The notes under the pieces: generated by a model
Databases searched by the model: none
Seen by the model: only the letters and a program-made list of their open reading frames with translations
What the model was told of the DNA's origin: nothing
In this document: piece by piece, positions 8,001-9,886 of the stretch
Layout of the letters: every line of letters begins with the position of its first letter
How positions within the stretch are numbered: position 1 is the stretch's first letter
DNA from: an uncultured Oscillospiraceae bacterium
GTDB taxonomy: Bacteria; Bacillota; Clostridia; Oscillospirales; Acutalibacteraceae
Reading direction: 5' to 3'
NCBI GenBank assembly: GCA_900550095.1
Contig: URRG01000052.1
Coordinates: forward strand, 1 to 9,886
DNA: 9,886 nucleotides
Position numbers and translations under genes: made by a program

Positions 8001-9424
8001 TTTACAAAGGTATCGAAGCTTTCCACCACTTCGCCGCCCCGCAGACGCACAGCACCAATTTCTGTGATCCGGTCGGTCTCGTGGCTCAGACCTGTGGTTT
8101 CGATATCGAAAGCGATGAATTCATCATCCAACCTTTTCTTTGTCTCTCCCTTGAGGGCGGGCACCATATCGTTGATAAAATAGGACTCCACACCGTAAAT
8201 TACCTTGATGGGGTTCCCTTTGCTCTTGGCTTTTTCCGCAGCGTTCATAGCGTCCGGATAAGCCTGAGCGACACCGTGGTCTGTGATTGCCACAGCCTTA
8301 TGGCCCCACTTGGCCGCCCGGGCGATCAGATCCCCCGCGGAAGTGACGCCGTCCATGGCGGACATGGCCGTATGCAGATGGAGCTCCACCCGCTTTTCCT
8401 GGGCTGTATCCATCACCTCTGTCTGCTTTACCGTGGAAATGGCCCTGGGGCGCAGAACAATTTCATGATCGTATTTGTCGTATTCCACATCTCCACGCAC
8501 GATAACGGAGGTTCCCTTAGAAAGGCTGTCCAATGCACGGCACTCGTTGATATTCTGCAAGATCTTCAACGTGATAGATCCCGTATAATCAGTGATATTG
8601 ATGGAATAGATCTTTCGGCTTCCGTCCCTCGTGACCTTCTGTTCAGCAGAAAAAATCTCGCCCCATATCATGGTGCTGCCGATATCGGGTGTGATCCTGG
8701 AAATAGGCGTCAGGCGGATCTTCCCCATTCTGCCCATGATCTCCGAAGCTGTTTCCGGCAGAATGGAAGGCATAAGTGTATCCCCCCGGCGGATATTGAT
8801 TACAGAGGCCGCTTTTTTCGGCGCCCGCCGTTCCTCCGCCCGGGCCATGGTGCTTTCATACTGGCTTAGATCCTCTTCCACAGCCGCTCTCCGGAGTTTT
8901 TCCTGAGTGTTTTTCTGCTTTTCTATGTAAGCGGGGCTGTCGGCTTCCACGGTGAGGACTCCGTCAAAATCCAGAGAAACCTGCAGCCCGAATTGCTCCC
9001 GTATAAGCTTGGTGATCAACAGATCGATCTTTCTGGCACGGATCAGTTCCACACCGCCATGGCTAAGGGTGACGATCAGCTTTCCATCTTCCATACGCGC
9101 GGAAGATCCGTTAAAGGTACCGTTGATACCGGCGCCTCTCGCTTTGAGTTCCGCAACCAGTTCCGGAAAGCACTCTGCGGAAAAGCACTCCGGAGGGAAA
9201 TCCGCCAGAATCTGCGCACGGCTCAGTCGCAGGGCCTTACAGCCTGCCAGCGCTTTTTCAACCTGAGTGAGCTGCTCTCTCCCTACCAAAGCAGGAAAAG
9301 CCACCTTCATAGTGATCTGCCTGTTTTCATTGTCGATCTCCAAAGACCGAAGAATGCCCTCCCCTACTTTTTCCGGGAGCGCTTCGCCCAGATACGGGCC
9401 GAAAAATTCACGAAAGCTTTTCAT
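5063..9424 (-). CDS. polC: DNA polymerase III alpha subunit, PolC type
   Basis: PolC is the main replicative polymerase of low-GC Gram-positive bacteria; it carries its own 3'-5' proofreading activity and works at the fork with the beta clamp. The 1453-residue length is typical. Domains in order: N-terminal region (1-about 230); OB fold (about 245-330); first PHP part with HLHTAMSAMDG (349-359) and TDHG (381-384); DnaQ-like exonuclease inserted in the PHP domain, with FDIETTG (Asp440, Glu442), HNADFD (521-526) and HRACDD (579-584); second PHP part including DVHF (751-754); polymerase core with SRGSVGSSF (897-905), a four-cysteine zinc site (Cys924, 927, 949, 952), catalytic Asp978 and Asp980 in PDIDLNF, and probably Asp1103 in KLDELGHD; and a clamp-binding QMTLF at the extreme C-terminus (1448-1452). 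All catalytic residues are intact. The ATG at 9424 has AAGGA 7 bases upstream. It follows the ispG stop by 76 bases with no clear promoter or terminator, which suggests co-transcription. Confidence 0.99.
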   Translation of the reverse strand: MKSFREFFGPYLGEALPEKVGEGILRSLEIDNENRQITMKVAFPALVGREQLTQVEKALAGCKALRLSRAQILADFPPECFSAECFPELVAELKARGAGINGTFNGSSARMEDGKLIVTLSHGGVELIRARKIDLLITKLIREQFGLQVSLDFDGVLTVEADSPAYIEKQKNTQEKLRRAAVEEDLSQYESTMARAEERRAPKKAASVINIRRGDTLMPSILPETASEIMGRMGKIRLTPISRITPDIGSTMIWGEIFSAEQKVTRDGSRKIYSINITDYTGSITLKILQNINECRALDSLSKGTSVIVRGDVEYDKYDHEIVLRPRAISTVKQTEVMDTAQEKRVELHLHTAMSAMDGVTSAGDLIARAAKWGHKAVAITDHGVAQAYPDAMNAAEKAKSKGNPIKVIYGVESYFINDMVPALKGETKKRLDDEFIAFDIETTGLSHETDRITEIGAVRLRGGEVVESFDTFVNPQRPIPPKITQLTGITDEMVKDAPSEEGALEEFFRFCGEDAVLIAHNADFDTSFIRTACSRCGRKFRMPYIDSIPMCRSLLKDIKNFKLDTVAKYLKLDPFNHHRACDDAAVLGKIFLALVQRLKEDAGAVMAEDINRCLAGGDPKKMKPYHQIILVKNLTGLKNLYKLISKAHLQYFFKKPRIPKSELIQYREGLILGSACEAGELFRAIVNGQPWEELCEIAKFYDYLEIQPLGNNQFMVRDGTVPDEEKLRDFNRTVVKLGETLHKPVVATCDVHFMDPKDADYRKILMAGQGFSDADQQAPLYFRTTDEMLEEFAYLGKEKAYEVVVTNSNLIADMTEEIRPIPEGTFPPFIDGAEEQLNSICWKRAKEVYGEPLPEIVKSRLERELGSINKYGFSVLYMTAQKLVANSEDHGYLVGSRGSVGSSFVASMSGISEVNPLMPHYVCPECKHSEFITDGSYGSGFDLPPKICPKCGTPYTRDGHNIPFETFLGFEGDKTPDIDLNFSGEYQSESHRYTETLFGKDHVFKAGTIATVADKTAIGFVKKYQEEKGMTYHRAEELRLAMGCTGIKRTTGQHPGGMVVVPKGHEIYEFCPVQHPADDQSSDNITTHFDFHSIHDTICKLDELGHDVPTIYHYLEEYTGIPVMKVSMSDPEVMSLFHSTDALGVTSEEIDSQTGTFTLPELGTPFVRQMLLDSQPKTFSDLLQISGLSHGTDVWLGNAQDLIKSKTCTISEVIGTRDSIMTYLLLKGLEPKMAFKIMEITRKGKAPVLLTDEHKAAMREHGVPEWYINSCLKIKYMFPKAHAAAYMISALRLGWYKVHRPVEYYAAYFSVRGEDFDGAVVMKGRDAVKRKMSEIAMKGKEASKKEEDAYTTFQIVNEMLARGIQVLPVDIYKSHAKKYLVEDGKIRLPFTSLSGVGEAAANSLYEAKFAGPYISVDDLQGRSKVSKAVIETLESAGSLKELPASSQMTLFG

Positions 9425-9500
9425 ATCTCATTCCTTTTATCTCCAAGGCTCCAGGGCGGCAGCACCAGGGGCCCGCAAAACTATATTCGCCGGCTTTGCT

Positions 9501-9886
9501 TCAGAGTTTCTCGATCTCTTTCATAAGTTCGTCCACAAGCTTTTCCTCCGGAACTTTCCGAAGGATTTCCCCCTTGCGGAACAAAAGCCCTTCGCCCCGG
9601 CCTCCCGCCAGGCCTATATCCGCCTCCCGGGCTTCCCCAGGGCCGTTTACCACGCATCCCATCACAGCGACCTTGATGGGTTTCCGGCAGGAACGAAGCC
9701 TTTCCTCCACTTCTCCAGCGATGCGGATCAGGTCGATCCTCGTCCGCCCGCAGGTTGGGCAGGAAACAAGCTCCGGCCCTTCCCGCAGGCCCAACGCCCG
9801 CAGAACGTGGCTGGGGTCCAGGGAACCGGAGGTACAGGCGGAGCCGGAGGAGGCCGCGATCCCCTTGGCGTCCAGCAGCAACAGCA
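9501..9886 (-). CDS. ispG: IspG C-terminal Fe-S domain, in an open frame joined to a cysteine desulfurase segment (partial)
   Basis: The frame is open to the right edge, so it is 5'-partial; the TTG at 9881 is only an internal leucine codon. From about residue 28 after that point to the stop it matches the C-terminal ferredoxin-like domain of 4-hydroxy-3-methylbut-2-enyl diphosphate synthase. This MEP-pathway enzyme reductively converts MEcPP to HMBPP. Visible are ALGLREGPELVSCPTCGRT, VAVMGCVVNGPGEA and the C-terminal IRKVPEE-like end. The three 4Fe-4S cysteines (41, 44, 76 counted from 9881) and the glutamate ligand (83) have exactly the spacing of the E. coli enzyme (Cys270, Cys273, Cys305, Glu312). 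ispG next to polC is an arrangement known from Clostridia, so this part is probably the true neighbour. The residues before the junction are not IspG: they should be the end of its TIM barrel but read as NifS/IscS. Either the assembly or the gene is chimeric. Confidence 0.85.
   Translation of the reverse strand, partial: LLLLDAKGIAASSGSACTSGSLDPSHVLRALGLREGPELVSCPTCGRTRIDLIRIAGEVEERLRSCRKPIKVAVMGCVVNGPGEAREADIGLAGGRGEGLLFRKGEILRKVPEEKLVDELMKEIEKL
9786..9886 (-). other. Cysteine desulfurase (NifS/IscS-like) C-terminal segment fused in frame
   Basis: The first 32 residues of the partial frame read LLLDAKGIAASSGSAC followed by TSGSLDPSHVLRALGL. This is the active-site loop of class V aminotransferase-type cysteine desulfurases, including the catalytic cysteine in GSACTSG (codon 9834-9836) that carries the persulfide. 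In those enzymes an HEIAHGS-like segment should follow; here the frame passes into IspG instead. The last six residues, LRALGL (9786-9803), suit both families, so the exact switch point lies within or beside these 18 bases. The rest of the desulfurase, including the PLP lysine region, would lie outside the window. Recognition of the desulfurase motif is strong; whether the join exists in the living cell is doubtful. Confidence 0.8.

Noticed and set aside
7091..8869. A long open frame on the plus strand (592 codons) inside polC
   Set aside because: It is exactly antisense to intact, motif-rich polC, and its translation shows no recognisable domain. It is a shadow of codon bias.
9425..9500. Promoter or terminator between ispG and polC
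   Set aside because: The 76-base gap holds only the polC Shine-Dalgarno. I found no -35/-10 pair with acceptable spacing and no stable stem followed by T residues.

Overview
All genes in this window lie on the minus strand, so they are transcribed from high to low coordinates. Direct evidence for the lineage is a full-length PolC-type replicative DNA polymerase, with a proofreading exonuclease embedded in its PHP domain, and a short-form HisG paired with HisZ. An ispG-polC neighbourhood is familiar from Clostridia. Base composition is moderate and close to balanced by eye. The best guess is an anaerobic clostridial Bacillota (Lachnospiraceae-like or a relative); the genus cannot be read from the sequence.

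Layout from right to left: (i) 9501-9886, an open frame running off the right edge. Its C-terminal part is the iron-sulfur domain of IspG (MEP isoprenoid pathway), but its upstream part reads as the catalytic loop of a NifS/IscS cysteine desulfurase. The two join in frame at a short stretch both families share. (ii) 5063-9424, polC, complete. (iii) 4976-5062, a gap with a good sigma-A-like promoter, a small dyad over the expected transcription start and a strong leader hairpin. (iv) 14-4954, a histidine biosynthesis operon: hisZ, hisG, a YcxB-like two-helix membrane protein, hisD and hisC. It probably continues past the left edge, because a ribosome-binding-like purine tract follows the hisC stop.

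Functionally, HisZ and HisG together form the first enzyme of histidine synthesis, ATP phosphoribosyltransferase. HisC and HisD carry out the transamination and the final two oxidations. hisZ/hisG and hisG/membrane gene each overlap by ATGA, which suggests translational coupling and fixed stoichiometry. The membrane protein has no known role in histidine synthesis and is the unexpected passenger.

Most of the window is ordinary core metabolism and replication. The items worth a second look are the IspG/cysteine desulfurase junction (most likely an assembly chimera at a contig end, but checkable), the membrane gene inside the his operon, and the control region in front of hisZ. I found no mobile element, CRISPR array, tRNA, rRNA or defence system.
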